64,000 bases of DNA from Aeromonas schubertii (GCF_000820105.1 NZ_CDDB01000001.1:1-64000); one strand, 5' to 3'; positions 17,006 to 27,190 are shown, counted from the stretch's first letter. A program made the numbers and translations. The notes: generated by a model not told the origin, from the sequence alone.

Positions 17006-18448
17006 ATGTCTGCATCGACACCCAGGCATTCGGATCTTATCTACGAGCTGGAGGAGAAGCCCCCCTTCTCGCAGACCCTGATGGGGGCCGTGACCCATCT
17101 GCTCGCTATCTTCGTTCCCATGGTGACCCCGGCGCTCATCGTCGGCGGCGCCCTGGGTCTTGCCGCCGAGACCACCGCCTATCTGGTCTCCATGGCCATG
17201 ATCGCCTCGGGCGTGGGCACCTGGTTGCAGGTGCACCGCTATGGCCCCATCGGCTCGGGGCTGCTCTCCATCCAGTCGGTGAACTTCTCCTTTGTCACCG
17301 TCATGATTGCGCTGGGCAGTGCCATGGGCAAAGAGGGACTGAGGGAGGATCAGATCCTCTCCACCCTGCTCGGGGTCTCCTTCGTCGGCGGCTTTCTGGT
17401 GATGGGCTCGTCGTTTGTGCTGCCCTATCTGCGGCGGGTCATCACCCCGACCGTGAGCGGCGTGGTGGTGCTGATGATAGGCCTTAGCCTTATCAAGGTG
17501 GGGATCGTCGATTTTGGCGGCGGCTTTGCTGCCATCGAGAGCGGCACCTTCGGCCACTACGAGAACCTCGGGCTTGGGCTTTTGGTGCTGTGCGTCATCA
17601 TCGCCTTCAACTGCAGCCGCAACCCCTTGCTGCGCATGAGCGGCATCGCCATCGGCCTGCTGGTGGGTTATGCGGTGGCCCTGATGCTGGGCAAGGTGGA
17701 CTTCAGCCCGCTGCAAAACCTGCCCCTGGTCACAGTCCCGGTGCCGTTCAAGTACGGCTTTACCTTCGATCTCTACGCCTTCCTGCTGGCCGGTACCATC
17801 TATCTGCTGAGCGTGCTCGAGGCGGTGGGGGACATCACGGCCACCGCCATGGTCTCGCACCAGCCCATCCAGGGGCCCGACTACCAGAAGCGCCTGTGCG
17901 GCGGTGTGCTGGCCGACGGCCTGGTCTCGGTCATCGCCTCGGCGCTGGGATCTCTGCCGCTCACCACCTTCGCCCAGAACAACGGGGTGATCCAGATGAC
18001 CGGGGTGGCGTCGCGCCACGTGGGCAAGGTGATCGCCCTCATCCTGGTGCTGCTCGGCCTCTTCCCGGTGGTGGGGCGCTTCTTCACCACCATACCGGCG
18101 CCCGTCATGGGGGGGGCCATGACCATCATGTTCTCCATGATTGCCATCGCCGGCGGGCGCATCATCATCAGCCACGGATTCAGCCGGCGCGAGAGCCTGA
18201 TCGTCGCCACCTCCCTCGGCCTCGGGCTCGGGGTCTCCTACGATCCCAACCTGTTTCGGGTGCTGCCGGACGGCATCTATATGCTGGTGGAGAACCCCAT
18301 CTGCGTCGGCGGCATCACCGCCATCATCATGAACCTGGTGCTGCCCGCCAGCCGACGGGCCAGGGCGCGCCAGCAGCAGGGCGAGGCTCCCCTGGATGAC
18401 GCCGACTCACTCCTCTCTTCAGTCTCAAACGACAGGACGACCCCATGA
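17006..18448 (+). CDS. xanQ: xanthine permease XanQ (NCS2/NAT family)
   Basis: 480 residues with 12-14 hydrophobic segments; inner-membrane proton symporter for xanthine. The ATG at 17006 follows GAGAGGA. Family motifs: VGGALGLAAETTAYLVSMAM near the N-terminus, SIQSVNFSF, the substrate-site region SVLEAVGDITATAMVS, and the NAT signature QNNGVIQMTGVASRHVG, nearly identical to E. coli XanQ. It brings in substrate for the hydroxylases encoded just upstream and for guaD downstream; its stop overlaps the guaD start. Hypoxanthine or uric acid transport cannot be excluded from sequence alone. Confidence 0.9.
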   Translation: MSASTPRHSDLIYELEEKPPFSQTLMGAVTHLLAIFVPMVTPALIVGGALGLAAETTAYLVSMAMIASGVGTWLQVHRYGPIGSGLLSIQSVNFSFVTVMIALGSAMGKEGLREDQILSTLLGVSFVGGFLVMGSSFVLPYLRRVITPTVSGVVVLMIGLSLIKVGIVDFGGGFAAIESGTFGHYENLGLGLLVLCVIIAFNCSRNPLLRMSGIAIGLLVGYAVALMLGKVDFSPLQNLPLVTVPVPFKYGFTFDLYAFLLAGTIYLLSVLEAVGDITATAMVSHQPIQGPDYQKRLCGGVLADGLVSVIASALGSLPLTTFAQNNGVIQMTGVASRHVGKVIALILVLLGLFPVVGRFFTTIPAPVMGGAMTIMFSMIAIAGGRIIISHGFSRRESLIVATSLGLGLGVSYDPNLFRVLPDGIYMLVENPICVGGITAIIMNLVLPASRRARARQQQGEAPLDDADSLLSSVSNDRTTP

Positions 18449-19761
18449 GATACGACAATTCGGTCAAAGCGGTACGTGGCAGCTTCTTTCACATCACCCG
18501 GGTGGTGACGGATCCGGCCGAGATAGAGTCCTGCACCCAGTTTGTCGAAGATGGCCTGCTCATCATCCGCAACGGCTGCATCGACTGGTTTGGTGAGTGG
18601 CGGGACGGGCGCGAGCTGGTGCCCTCCACGGTGCGGGTGCGCGACTATCGGGGCAAGCTTATCGTCCCCGGCTTCGTGGACACCCACCTGCACTACCCCC
18701 AGAGCGAGATGGTGGGTGCCTATGGGGAGCAGCTGCTGGAGTGGCTCAATCACCACACCTTCCCGACCGAGCGGCGCTACAACGATCTCGAGTATGCCCG
18801 CGAGATGTCCACCTTCTTTATCAAGCAGTTGCTGCGTAACGGCACCACCACGGCCCTGGTGTTTGGCAGCGTCCATCCCCAGTCGGTGGATGCCCTGTTC
18901 GAGGCGGCCAGCCGCATCAACATGCGCCTCATCGCCGGCAAGGTGATGATGGATCGCAACGCCCCGGACTACCTGCTCGACACCGCCGAGAGCAGTTACC
19001 GTCACAGCAAGGCGCTGATCGACCGCTGGCACGGCAACGGGCGCCTGCTCTATGCGGTGACCCCGCGCTTCGCCCCCACCTCGACCCCGGCGCAGCTGGA
19101 GGTGGCCTGCGCCCTGCGAAAGGAGTACCCCACCACCTATCTGCAGACCCATCTCTCCGAGAACAAGGACGAGATCGCCTGGGTCAAGTCCCTCTATCCC
19201 GCCCACAAGGGCTATCTCGATGTCTATGACCGCTTTGGCCTGACCGGCCCCAACTGCGTGTTTGCCCACTGCATCCACCTGGAAGAGCCAGAGTGGGCCT
19301 GCCTGCAGGAGACCGGCTCGACCATCGCCTTCTGTCCCACCTCCAACCTCTATCTGGGCAGCGGCCTGTTCCAGATGGACAAGGCGTGGAATCGCCAGAT
19401 CCAGGTCGGCATGGGCACCGACATCGGGGCCGGCACCACCTTCAACATGCTGCAGACCCTTAACGAGGCCTACAAGGTGGCCCAGTTGCAGGGGCTTTGC
19501 CTCTCGGCGTTCCACTCCTTCTACCTCGCCACCCTGGGCGGGGCACGCTCCCTCGGGCTTGACGATCGCATCGGCAGCTTCGCAGTGGGCAAGGAGGCCG
19601 ACTTCGTGGTGCTCGACCCGGTCGCCACCCCGATGCAGCAGCTGCGCTACGACAACTCGACCACCCTGCGTGACAAGCTCTTCGTGCTGCTCACCCTGGG
19701 GGACGATCGCACCATCTACCGCACCTATGTGGATGGTCAGTTGGTGCACGAGCGCGGCTAG
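18445..19761 (+). CDS. guaD: guanine deaminase
   Basis: 438 residues; converts guanine to xanthine and ammonia in the cytoplasm. The zinc-binding signature PGFVDTHLHYPQ, the FGSVHPQSVDALFEAA stretch, LQTHLSENKDE, VFAHCIHLEEPE and GMGTDIGAGTTF identify the guanine deaminase branch of the amidohydrolases. It is coupled to xanQ by a four-base overlap, and a strong terminator follows at 19771, so it is the last gene of the ygfK operon. Its product xanthine is the substrate of the XdhABC enzyme encoded further on. Confidence 0.95.
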   Translation: MRYDNSVKAVRGSFFHITRVVTDPAEIESCTQFVEDGLLIIRNGCIDWFGEWRDGRELVPSTVRVRDYRGKLIVPGFVDTHLHYPQSEMVGAYGEQLLEWLNHHTFPTERRYNDLEYAREMSTFFIKQLLRNGTTTALVFGSVHPQSVDALFEAASRINMRLIAGKVMMDRNAPDYLLDTAESSYRHSKALIDRWHGNGRLLYAVTPRFAPTSTPAQLEVACALRKEYPTTYLQTHLSENKDEIAWVKSLYPAHKGYLDVYDRFGLTGPNCVFAHCIHLEEPEWACLQETGSTIAFCPTSNLYLGSGLFQMDKAWNRQIQVGMGTDIGAGTTFNMLQTLNEAYKVAQLQGLCLSAFHSFYLATLGGARSLGLDDRIGSFAVGKEADFVVLDPVATPMQQLRYDNSTTLRDKLFVLLTLGDDRTIYRTYVDGQLVHERG

Positions 19762-19770
19762 ACCCGTTTC

Positions 19771-19795
19771 GGGCAGGGGAGACCCTGCCCTTTTT
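19771..19795 (+). terminator. Rho-independent terminator after guaD
   Basis: GGGCAGGG / CCCTGCCC stem with a GAGA loop followed directly by TTTTT, nine bases after the guaD stop. Confidence 0.92.
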
Positions 19796-19830
19796 CCATG
19801 GCCAGGTATCCGTCAGGCGAGTGATGGCGG

Positions 19831-19846
19831 TGGCGCCCTGCGCGCA
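19831..19846 (+). promoter_or_regulatory. possible sigma-54 promoter for ghxQ
   Basis: TGGCGCCCTGCGCGCA keeps the GG (19832-19833) and GC (19844-19845) at sigma-54 spacing, but the -12 element is CGCGCA rather than TTGCA. It lies between the guaD terminator and ghxQ and would start transcription about 45 bases before the ATG. Confidence 0.45.
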
Positions 19847-19901
19847 AAAAACCGGCCGTCCCATTGAGGAACCAACCCACACAGGGTGAAGGAGTACCGT
19901 T

Positions 19902-21284
19902 ATGTCAAACGCAAGTAGCAGGATGAAGGAGGCGCTGCCGGCCCAGGTGCCGGTCGCCGACTCGGGGCTCGATCGTTTCTTCAAGATCAGCGAGCGCGGG
20001 AGCAGTGTACGCCAGGAGGTGCTGGCGGGGATCACCACCTTCCTCGCCATGGTCTACTCGGTCATCGTGGTGCCGGGGCTGCTCGGCAAGGCGGGCTTTC
20101 CCCCCGGCGCCGTGTTCGTGGCCACCTGCCTGGTGGCCGGGGCGGGGTCGCTCTTGATGGGGCTGTGGGCCAACCTGCCCATGGCCATCGGCTGCGCCAT
20201 CTCGCTCACCGCCTTTACCGCCTTCAGCCTGGTGCTGGGGCAGCAGATCCCCATTCCGGTGGCGCTTGGCGCCGTCTTCCTGATGGGGGTCATCTTCACC
20301 GCCATCTCGGTGACCGGGGTGCGCAGCTGGATCCTCAATAACCTTCCCATGGGGATAGCCCACGGCACCGGTATCGGCATCGGCCTGTTCCTGCTGCTGA
20401 TTGCCGCCAACGGGGTCGGGCTGGTCATCAAGAACCCCCTCGAGGGGCTGCCGGTGGCCCTCGGCGGCTTTACCACCATGCCGGTCATGATGACCCTGCT
20501 GGGACTGGCCATGATCTTCGGCCTGGAGCGGCTGCGGGTGCCGGGCGGGATCTTGCTGGTGATCATCGGCATCTCGGTGATCGGCCTTCTCTTCGATCCG
20601 TCGGTCAAATACCAGGGGCTGTTTGCCATGCCGACCCTGGCCGACGAGCAGGGGCACTCCCTCATCTTCAGCCTCGACATCATGGGGGCCCTCTCGCCTT
20701 TGGTGCTGCCGAGCGTGCTGGCCCTGGTGATGACCGCCGTGTTTGACGCCACCGGCACCATACGCGCCGTGGCCGGGCAGGCCAACCTGCTCGACCAGGA
20801 TGGCCACATCATCAACAACGACAAGGCGCTCACCTCCGACTCGGTGAGCAGCATCTTCTCGGGTCTGGTGGGGGCCGCCCCGGCTGCCGTCTATATCGAA
20901 TCGGCCGCCGGCACCGCCGCCGGGGGCAAGACCGGGCTTACCGCCACCGTGGTGGGTGCCCTGTTTCTGATGATGCTGTTCCTCGCGCCGCTCTCCTATC
21001 TGGTGCCGGCCTATGCCACGGCGCCGGCCCTCATGTATGTGGGGCTCCTGATGCTGAGCAACGTCACCAAGCTCGATTTTAGCGATCTGGTGGGGGCCAT
21101 GTCGGGGCTGCTGTGCGCCGTCTTTATCGTGCTCACCTGCAACATAGTGACCGGCATCATGCTCGGCTTCAGCGCCCTGGTGATAGGCCGTATCTGCGCC
21201 CGGGAGTGGCGTCTGCTCAACCCGGGCACCGTCATCATCGCCATCGTGCTGGTGGCCTTCTACGCCGGCGGCTGGGCCATCTAG
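19902..21284 (+). CDS. ghxQ: guanine/hypoxanthine permease GhxQ (AzgA-type NCS2)
   Basis: 460 residues, a polytopic inner-membrane transporter. The ATG at 19902 follows GAAGGAG. AzgA-type features: [28 protein letters not shown] at the N-terminus (quoted in part: [14 protein letters not shown]), [37 protein letters not shown] and the [17 protein letters not shown] loop. Best matches the GhxQ/GhxP branch (guanine and hypoxanthine uptake with protons) over adenine permeases, mainly because E. coli has ghxQ at this place behind guaD. It has its own promoter region and terminator, so it is a separate transcription unit. Confidence 0.85.
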   Translation: MSNASSRMKEALPAQVPVADSGLDRFFKISERGSSVRQEVLAGITTFLAMVYSVIVVPGLLGKAGFPPGAVFVATCLVAGAGSLLMGLWANLPMAIGCAISLTAFTAFSLVLGQQIPIPVALGAVFLMGVIFTAISVTGVRSWILNNLPMGIAHGTGIGIGLFLLLIAANGVGLVIKNPLEGLPVALGGFTTMPVMMTLLGLAMIFGLERLRVPGGILLVIIGISVIGLLFDPSVKYQGLFAMPTLADEQGHSLIFSLDIMGALSPLVLPSVLALVMTAVFDATGTIRAVAGQANLLDQDGHIINNDKALTSDSVSSIFSGLVGAAPAAVYIESAAGTAAGGKTGLTATVVGALFLMMLFLAPLSYLVPAYATAPALMYVGLLMLSNVTKLDFSDLVGAMSGLLCAVFIVLTCNIVTGIMLGFSALVIGRICAREWRLLNPGTVIIAIVLVAFYAGGWAI

Positions 21285-21300
21285 CCCCGGTCACCGAGAC

Positions 21301-21329
21301 GAGCCCGGCACCCGCCGGGCTCTCATTTT
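21301..21329 (+). terminator. Rho-independent terminator after ghxQ
   Basis: GAGCCCGGC (21301-21309) and GCCGGGCTC (21314-21322) pair perfectly around ACCC and are followed by TCATTTT. Confidence 0.88.
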
Positions 21330-21355
21330 GATAGTTCCGGTTACCAGTTTGATAG
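21327..21355 (+). promoter_or_regulatory. twin TTTGATAG direct repeat, candidate activator site for xdhA
   Basis: TTTGATAG occurs at 21327-21334 and 21348-21355, 21 bases apart (two helical turns), 110-135 bases before the sigma-54 site. That is a normal place for enhancer binding by a sigma-54 activator. The shared word with the ygfK upstream region supports a common regulator. Confidence 0.45.
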
Positions 21356-21463
21356 CCAGCGAGGGGCCGCCGCCCCCGGCAGGCGAGGGGCGCATCCCTT
21401 GCCTGCGGGCCAGATGGGATCCCCTTCACATTTGCGATGCCGGATCGGCCAACCCCGAGAGAT

Positions 21464-21479
21464 GGGCGCACATCTTGCT
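21464..21479 (+). promoter_or_regulatory. sigma-54 (-24/-12) promoter for xdhABC
   Basis: GGGCGCACATCTTGCT: invariant GG (21465-21466) and GC (21477-21478) at the correct 12-base offset with a full TTGCT -12 element. The start point would be near 21490, 40 bases before the xdhA ATG. Confidence 0.72.
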
Positions 21480-21529
21480 GTTTTCACTCTTGGTTCTGGA
21501 TTTTTCCCCCGGGAATAGAGGATGTAACC

Positions 21530-23827
21530 ATGTCCATAGGATTACCCTTTCGGCGCGTCGACGCCCAGGCCAAGGTGACGGGGAGGGCGCGCTATACCGA
21601 CGACTTCACCATGCTTGGCATGCGCCACGCCAAGTATGTGCGAAGCACCCTGGCCCACGGCCGGGTGACCGCCATCGACTGCAGCGAGGCCCTGGCCCTG
21701 CAGGGGGTGGAGGCGGTCTTCACCTGGCAGGATGTGCCCGACATCTGTTATCGCACCGCCGGCCACGCCTGGAATCTCGACGAGAGCAAGCGCGACGTGA
21801 AAGACCGCCGCCTGCTCACCGACCATGTGCGCCACTACGGGGACGGGATCGCCATCGTGGTGGCCCGCGATCCCCTCACCGCCGAGAAGGGGGCTTCCCT
21901 GGTCAGGGTGACCTATGAGCCGCTGCCGGTGATGACCGATGCCCACAGCACCCTGGCCGAGGGGGCCGAGCCCATCCATCCGGGGGGCAACCTGCTGCGC
22001 CAGAGTCAGATCCGCGGCGGCGAGCCTGAGCAGGCCATCGAGGGGGCCCCGTTTCGCTGCCAGGGCCACTACGAGACCCCGGTGGTGCAGCACTGCCACC
22101 TGGAGTCGGTCACCTGTTATGCCTACATGGAGCAGCCGGGCCACCTGGTGGTGGTCTCGAGCACCCAGATCCCCCAGATAGTGCGCAGTCGGGTCGCCAA
22201 GTCCCTGGGCCTGCCCTGGGCCAACGTGCGGGTGGTCAAACCCTATGTGGGAGGCGGCTTTGGCAACAAGCAGGACGTGCTGGAAGAGCCGATGGCGGCG
22301 TTTTTGAGCTACAAGCTCGGGGGCGTGCCGGTCAAGGTCACCCTGAGCCGTGAGGAGTGCTTCCTCGCCTCGCGCACCCGCCACGGCTTTCATATTGACG
22401 GCGAGCTCGGCATGGACCAGGACGGCCGCCTGCTTGGCTACCGGCTGGATGTGCTCTCCAACACCGGGGCCTATGCCTCCCACGGCCACTCCATCGCCTG
22501 CGCCGGGGCCAACAAGATAAGTTACCTCTATCCGCGCAGCGCCTTCGGCTATGACGCCCGCACCTTCTACAGCAACCTGCCCACCGCCGGGGCCATGCGT
22601 GGCTATGGAGCGCCCCAGGTGGTGTTCGCCCTCGAGTGCATGATGGACGACGCCTGCACCGCCCTCGGGCTCGATCCCCTGGCGGTGCGCCTGGCCAACG
22701 TGGCGCGCGAGGGGGACGTCAACCCGGTCAACCGGAAGACCATCTACAGCGCCGGGCTGCCCGAGTGTCTGCGCCGGGGGCGCGAGCTCTTCGAGTGGGA
22801 CAGGCGCCGCGCCGAGTGCCAGAGCCAGACCGGGCGGGTGCGCCGCGGGGTGGGGGTCGCCTGCTTTAGCTATGGCTCCAACACCTATCCGGTGGGGGTG
22901 GAGATAGCGGGCGCGCGCATGCTGCTCAACCAGGATGGCTCGGTCAACCTGCAGATCGGCGCCACCGAGATAGGGCAGGGCTCGGATACCGTCTTCGCCC
23001 AGATGGCGGCGCAGACCTTAGGGGTCTCCTTCGAGCAGATCCGGGTCATCTCGACCCAGGACACCGACATCACCGCCTATGACCCCGGCTCGTTCGCCTC
23101 GCGCCAGAGCTATGTGGCCGCCCCCGCCATCCACGAGGCGGCGCTTCAGCTCAAGGCGCGCATCCTGGCGCTCGCTTCCCAGCTTTGCCATCAGGAGGTG
23201 GGGTCGCTGACCCTCATCGACGGCTATGTGGTGCTGGCCGGGGCGCCGGACAAGGTGCTGATGAGCGTGGCCGAGGTGTCGCAAAACGCCTATTACCACC
23301 TCTCCATCGGTGGCCAGATCACCTCGGAAGTCTCCCACAAGACCACCACCAACCCGCCGAGCTTTGGCTGCACCTTCGTCGATCTCAGCGTCGATCTGGA
23401 CCTTTGCAAGGTCACCATTAACCGCATCATGAACCTGCATGACGCCGGTCAAATCCTGAATCCTGTGCTGGCCGAGGGGCAGGTGCACGGGGGCATGGGG
23501 ATGGGCATAGGCTGGGCCCTGTTTGAGGAGATGATCATCGACCCCAAGAGCGGCGTGGTGCGAAATCCCAACCTGCTCGACTACAAGTTCCCCACCATCA
23601 CGGACTTGCCGCCGCTCGAGTGCGACTTCGTGCAGACCTATGAGCCCCAGTCCGTCTATGGCCACAAGTCCCTCGGCGAGCCCCCCATCATCTCGCCGGC
23701 CCCGGCCATTCGTAACGCCATCCTGATGGCGACCGGGGTGGCCATCAACACCTTGCCCATTACCCCCAAGAGCCTTTATCGGGAGTTTGTCCGCGCCGCT
23801 CTGATTGAGGAGGCACCCCATGTTTGA
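21530..23827 (+). CDS. xdhA: xanthine dehydrogenase, molybdenum-binding subunit
   Basis: 765 residues from the ATG at 21530 (MSIGLPFRRVDAQAKVTG); the upstream in-frame region is the promoter. Catalyses hydroxylation of hypoxanthine/xanthine at the molybdenum centre. Motifs: KVTGRARYTDDF, the GGGFGNKQD molybdopterin loop, AMRGYGAPQVVFALE, GATEIGQGSDTVFAQ and the late GEPPIISPAPAIRNAI containing the catalytic glutamate region. Similar in size to E. coli XdhA (752). It overlaps xdhB by eight bases and forms a three-subunit enzyme with XdhB (FAD) and XdhC (Fe-S). Confidence 0.95.
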   Translation: MSIGLPFRRVDAQAKVTGRARYTDDFTMLGMRHAKYVRSTLAHGRVTAIDCSEALALQGVEAVFTWQDVPDICYRTAGHAWNLDESKRDVKDRRLLTDHVRHYGDGIAIVVARDPLTAEKGASLVRVTYEPLPVMTDAHSTLAEGAEPIHPGGNLLRQSQIRGGEPEQAIEGAPFRCQGHYETPVVQHCHLESVTCYAYMEQPGHLVVVSSTQIPQIVRSRVAKSLGLPWANVRVVKPYVGGGFGNKQDVLEEPMAAFLSYKLGGVPVKVTLSREECFLASRTRHGFHIDGELGMDQDGRLLGYRLDVLSNTGAYASHGHSIACAGANKISYLYPRSAFGYDARTFYSNLPTAGAMRGYGAPQVVFALECMMDDACTALGLDPLAVRLANVAREGDVNPVNRKTIYSAGLPECLRRGRELFEWDRRRAECQSQTGRVRRGVGVACFSYGSNTYPVGVEIAGARMLLNQDGSVNLQIGATEIGQGSDTVFAQMAAQTLGVSFEQIRVISTQDTDITAYDPGSFASRQSYVAAPAIHEAALQLKARILALASQLCHQEVGSLTLIDGYVVLAGAPDKVLMSVAEVSQNAYYHLSIGGQITSEVSHKTTTNPPSFGCTFVDLSVDLDLCKVTINRIMNLHDAGQILNPVLAEGQVHGGMGMGIGWALFEEMIIDPKSGVVRNPNLLDYKFPTITDLPPLECDFVQTYEPQSVYGHKSLGEPPIISPAPAIRNAILMATGVAINTLPITPKSLYREFVRAALIEEAPHV

Positions 23828-24698
23828 TATTCGCGCCTATCACAGGGCGACCAGCGTGGCCGAGGCGGTTGCGCTGCTCGGCGCTCACCCGGGCACCCGG
23901 CTGGTGGCCGGGGGCACCGACGTGATGATCCGCCTGCACCACCTGAGCGCCGACTATGGCGCCCTGGTGGACATTCACGAACTGCCCGAGCTGCGCGGCA
24001 TCCGCGAGCTGAGCGATGGCACAGTGCGCATCGGCTCGGGCACCACCTTCACCGAGATCATCGAAAGCGAGTTGGTGCGCCGGCGCATTCCCATGCTGGC
24101 CGAGGCGGCCGCCACCATCGCCGGCCCCCAGATCCGCAACGTCGCCACCTACGGGGGCAACCTCTGTAACGGTGCCACCAGCGCCGACTCGGCCGCCCCC
24201 TCTCTGGCACTGGAGGCGCGCCTCGAGATAGCCGGCCCCGAGGGGACCCGCCTCATTCCCCTGGCGGGTTTTCACACCGGCCCTGGCCGGGTGGTCCTGG
24301 CCCCGGACGAGGTGCTGGTGGCCATTCATATCGACCCCGATCCCGGTGCCGGGGTGGGCAGTCACTACTTCAAGTACGCCATGCGCGATGCCATGGATAT
24401 CGCCACCATCGGCTGCGCCGCCTGGTGCCGTATCGGCGAGGGGCGCATCCTGCAGCTGCGTCTGGCCTATGGGGTGGCGGCGCCGACCCCCATTCGCACC
24501 CCCCACGCCGAGGCACTGGCCGAAGGGGCCCCGCTGACCGACGCCACCCTGGCCGCCATCGCCCGCGCGGTGGAGGCCGACGTGGCCCCGCGCTCCTCCT
24601 GGCGGGCGGAGAAAGATTTTCGCCTTCACCTTATCAAGACCCTGGCCGAGCGGGTGGTGCGCTGCGCCATCACCCGGGCCGGGGGGGAGATCCTCTGA
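23820..24698 (+). CDS. xdhB: xanthine dehydrogenase, FAD-binding subunit
   Basis: 292 residues, the same as E. coli XdhB. The ATG at 23820 lies inside the end of xdhA. FAD-binding motifs [12 protein letters not shown] and [21 protein letters not shown] are clear; the C-terminal part is of the CO-dehydrogenase flavoprotein type. It passes electrons from the Fe-S subunit to NAD+. The stop TGA overlaps the xdhC ATG by one base. Confidence 0.95.
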   Translation: MFDIRAYHRATSVAEAVALLGAHPGTRLVAGGTDVMIRLHHLSADYGALVDIHELPELRGIRELSDGTVRIGSGTTFTEIIESELVRRRIPMLAEAAATIAGPQIRNVATYGGNLCNGATSADSAAPSLALEARLEIAGPEGTRLIPLAGFHTGPGRVVLAPDEVLVAIHIDPDPGAGVGSHYFKYAMRDAMDIATIGCAAWCRIGEGRILQLRLAYGVAAPTPIRTPHAEALAEGAPLTDATLAAIARAVEADVAPRSSWRAEKDFRLHLIKTLAERVVRCAITRAGGEIL

Positions 24699-25183
24699 TG
24701 CATCCACAAACCTGTGCCCAGCTCGATATCGAGTGCGAGATCAACGGCAAACCCTACCGCTACTCGGTGCCCCCCAGCCTCTCCTTGCTCCACCTGCTGC
24801 GCTCCCAGGGGCTTATCAGCGTCAAGGAGGGGTGCAGCGTCGGCGAGTGCGGCGCCTGCACGGTGCGGGTCGACGGGGTCGCCATCGACAGCTGCATCTA
24901 CCTGGCGGTGTGGGCCAACGGCAAGTCCATTCGCACCGTGGAGGGGGAGGAGAAGGACGGGGAGCTCTCGCCCCTGCAACAGGCCCTCATTGACGAGGGG
25001 GCCGTGCAGTGCGGCTTCTGCACCCCGGGCCTGGTGATGGCCGGGGCCGCCCTGCTCGACAAGAGCGCCCGTCGCCCCCTGACCGAGGAGGAGATCCGCC
25101 GAGGTCTCGCCGGTAACCTCTGCCGCTGCACCGGCTACCAGAATGTGGTGCGTGCGGTGCAGCGCTGCTGTCACAAAAAATGA
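24698..25183 (+). CDS. xdhC: xanthine dehydrogenase, [2Fe-2S] subunit
   Basis: 161 residues. Both cluster motifs are complete: plant-type ferredoxin cysteines in [18 protein letters not shown] with a later Cys in DSCIYLAV, and the helical-domain cluster CGFCTPG with LCRCTGYQN. This contrasts with XdhD, where the equivalent cysteines are lost. It transfers electrons from the Mo centre to FAD. Last gene of the xdhABC operon, followed by a hairpin at 25192. Confidence 0.96.
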   Translation: MHPQTCAQLDIECEINGKPYRYSVPPSLSLLHLLRSQGLISVKEGCSVGECGACTVRVDGVAIDSCIYLAVWANGKSIRTVEGEEKDGELSPLQQALIDEGAVQCGFCTPGLVMAGAALLDKSARRPLTEEEIRRGLAGNLCRCTGYQNVVRAVQRCCHKK

Positions 25184-25191
25184 GCACTCGG

Positions 25192-25215
25192 GTCGGCCGG
25201 GCACCCCCGGCCGAC
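25192..25215 (+). terminator. hairpin after xdhC
   Basis: GTCGGCCGGG and CCCGGCCGAC form a ten-pair stem with a CACC loop, then GCTTTCG. The T-run is short, so it may be a partial terminator that allows read-through into ygeV. Confidence 0.65.
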
Positions 25216-25310
25216 GCTTTCGTGATCCCGACCGAAGTCATCCTTGCCCGGTTGGCATAGGATAGGGCCGCGATGACACCCACCAGCGACGACAGAGTAA
25301 GGATGTTCGA

Positions 25311-27158
25311 ATGACCTCGTGTGGCCCCCGTTTTCCCCTGATGCAGATCCAGCCCACCATACTGCGCTTTGCCAAGATGCTCGGCAGCGTGTTGCAGCTG
25401 GAGGTGGAGATAGTGGACGCCAGCCTGGTGCGGGTGGCCGGCACCGGCCCCTATGGCTGCGGCTTCGGCCGCGAGCTGGCGGGGGATTCGCGGCTGCTGC
25501 GCTACGTCATCGACAACCAGTGCGAGAAGGTGGTGATCCAGACCAGCGACGATCCGGTGTGCCGTGGTTGCAGCCACAAGGAGGAGTGCCGTGAGCGCGC
25601 CTTTTTGGGGGTGCCCATCATGGTGGACGAGGCGTGCGTCGGGGTGATAAGCCTGGTGGCCTTCAACGGCGAGCAGCAGGCGCGCCTTAGGGACAACCTG
25701 CAGGAGGTGAGCGACTATGTGCGCCACATCTCCACCATGCTGGTCTCCAATCTGGTGCGCGGGCGCGGCTATGGGGACGGGGTGGACAAGCTGCTGCTCT
25801 CGCTCACCGGCAGCATGGATCAGGGCTGTTTGCTCCTAAACGATCGCAACCAGGTGATCCACGCCAACCCGCCGGCCCTCAAGCAGCTCAATGTGGCCAA
25901 GGAGCAGCTGCTCGGCCGCACCCTGACGGTGCGCCCCTTGACCTTCGCCCAGAGCGGCCTCACCGGTCATCTGCAACACATCCTGAGCTGGGGCGATCGC
26001 CAGGAGCTCATCATAGGGCAGTTGCATCCGGTGCAGGATCAGCAGATCTTCCTGATGGCCTTTCACCAGTCCCACGCCGCCCTCACCGCCCCCCCCGAGC
26101 AAGACGCCCGGCTCGAGCCCCTCATCGGCGAGAGCAAGTCCATGCGCCATCTCAAGCACCTGCTCCAGCGCATTGCACTCAGCCCCTCGAGCGTGCTGAT
26201 CACCGGGGAGAGCGGCACCGGCAAGGAGGTGGTGGCCCGCGCCGTGCACCGCCTGAGCCCGCGCCACGACAAACCCTTTATCGCCATCAACTGCGCCGCC
26301 ATTCCCGAGCAACTGCTCGAAAGCGAGCTGTTTGGTTATGTCAAAGGCTCCTTCACCGGCGCCTCGAGCGGCGGCAAGCAGGGGCTGATTCAGGCCGCCC
26401 ACCAGGGCACCCTGTTTCTCGACGAGATTGGGGACATGCCGCTTACCATGCAGGCCAAGCTGTTGCGGGTGCTGGAGCTGCGCGAGGTGACCCCCATCGG
26501 CGCCAGCCGCCCGGTGCCGGTGGACATTCGGGTCATCGCCGCCACCCATCAGCAGCTCGAGACCTTTATCGACGAGGGGAAGTTTCGCGAAGATCTCTTC
26601 TATCGCATCAACGTGGTGCCCCTGCACCTGCCCCCATTGCGCGATCGCCACGGGGATGTGGAGCTGCTCACCCACCATTTCCTCAACCTGCACACCAATC
26701 GCATCGGCATCGTCTACCCCGGCCTCACCGAGGAGGTGATGGACCTGCTCAAGGGGTATCGCTGGCCCGGCAACGTGCGTGAGCTTAGCAACCTCATCGA
26801 GTACCTGGTCAACGTCATCCAGTCCGGCGAGGTGATTGAGAGCTCCCTGCTCCCCCCCAACATCATTCGCAACCAGCAGGGCCAGGAGCGCCCCGGCGCT
26901 GCCCCGTCCCTGGCGCCGAGTTCCCCATATCAAGGCGCCCCGCATCCGGGCAGTGCACCTGCCGCCGGCGATCCCCCCCAGTGGCCCGCACCGGCCGAGA
27001 CCGATGCCCCCCAAGCCGAGAGTGGCCTCGAGAGCATGGAGCGGCAGATGATAGAGGAGACCCTCTCGCGCCTTGGCAACAAGAAGCTGGCCGCCCAGGC
27101 CCTCGGCATCGGCATCGCCACCCTCTATCGCAAGATAAAGAAGTATGAGATTGCGTGA
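25311..27158 (+). CDS. ygeV: YgeV, sigma-54-dependent transcriptional activator
   Basis: 615 residues; the ATG at 25311 has AAGGA seven bases before it (an internal ATG at 25341 would give a start like [12 protein letters not shown]). Parts: an N-terminal sensory region with a Cys cluster (Cys84, 87 and 93 in [13 protein letters not shown]), a PAS-like segment (about 170-250), the AAA+ domain with Walker [10 protein letters not shown] (299-307) and Walker [12 protein letters not shown], and a Fis-type HTH at the C-terminus ([20 protein letters not shown]). The sigma-54 contact loop reads GSFTGA instead of GAFTGA. Closely resembles E. coli YgeV. It probably activates the -24/-12 promoters of ygfK and xdhA in response to purines or to redox/metal state. 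Confidence 0.9.
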   Translation: MTSCGPRFPLMQIQPTILRFAKMLGSVLQLEVEIVDASLVRVAGTGPYGCGFGRELAGDSRLLRYVIDNQCEKVVIQTSDDPVCRGCSHKEECRERAFLGVPIMVDEACVGVISLVAFNGEQQARLRDNLQEVSDYVRHISTMLVSNLVRGRGYGDGVDKLLLSLTGSMDQGCLLLNDRNQVIHANPPALKQLNVAKEQLLGRTLTVRPLTFAQSGLTGHLQHILSWGDRQELIIGQLHPVQDQQIFLMAFHQSHAALTAPPEQDARLEPLIGESKSMRHLKHLLQRIALSPSSVLITGESGTGKEVVARAVHRLSPRHDKPFIAINCAAIPEQLLESELFGYVKGSFTGASSGGKQGLIQAAHQGTLFLDEIGDMPLTMQAKLLRVLELREVTPIGASRPVPVDIRVIAATHQQLETFIDEGKFREDLFYRINVVPLHLPPLRDRHGDVELLTHHFLNLHTNRIGIVYPGLTEEVMDLLKGYRWPGNVRELSNLIEYLVNVIQSGEVIESSLLPPNIIRNQQGQERPGAAPSLAPSSPYQGAPHPGSAPAAGDPPQWPAPAETDAPQAESGLESMERQMIEETLSRLGNKKLAAQALGIGIATLYRKIKKYEIA

Positions 27159-27190
27159 TGGCCAGCTTGTGACTGTGCCGAGACAACGAC

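Noticed and set aside
14522..18175. 1217-codon antisense reading frame
   Set aside because: Shadow of xdhD and xanQ in high-GC DNA; His/Gly/Gln-rich, no domain, crosses gene borders.
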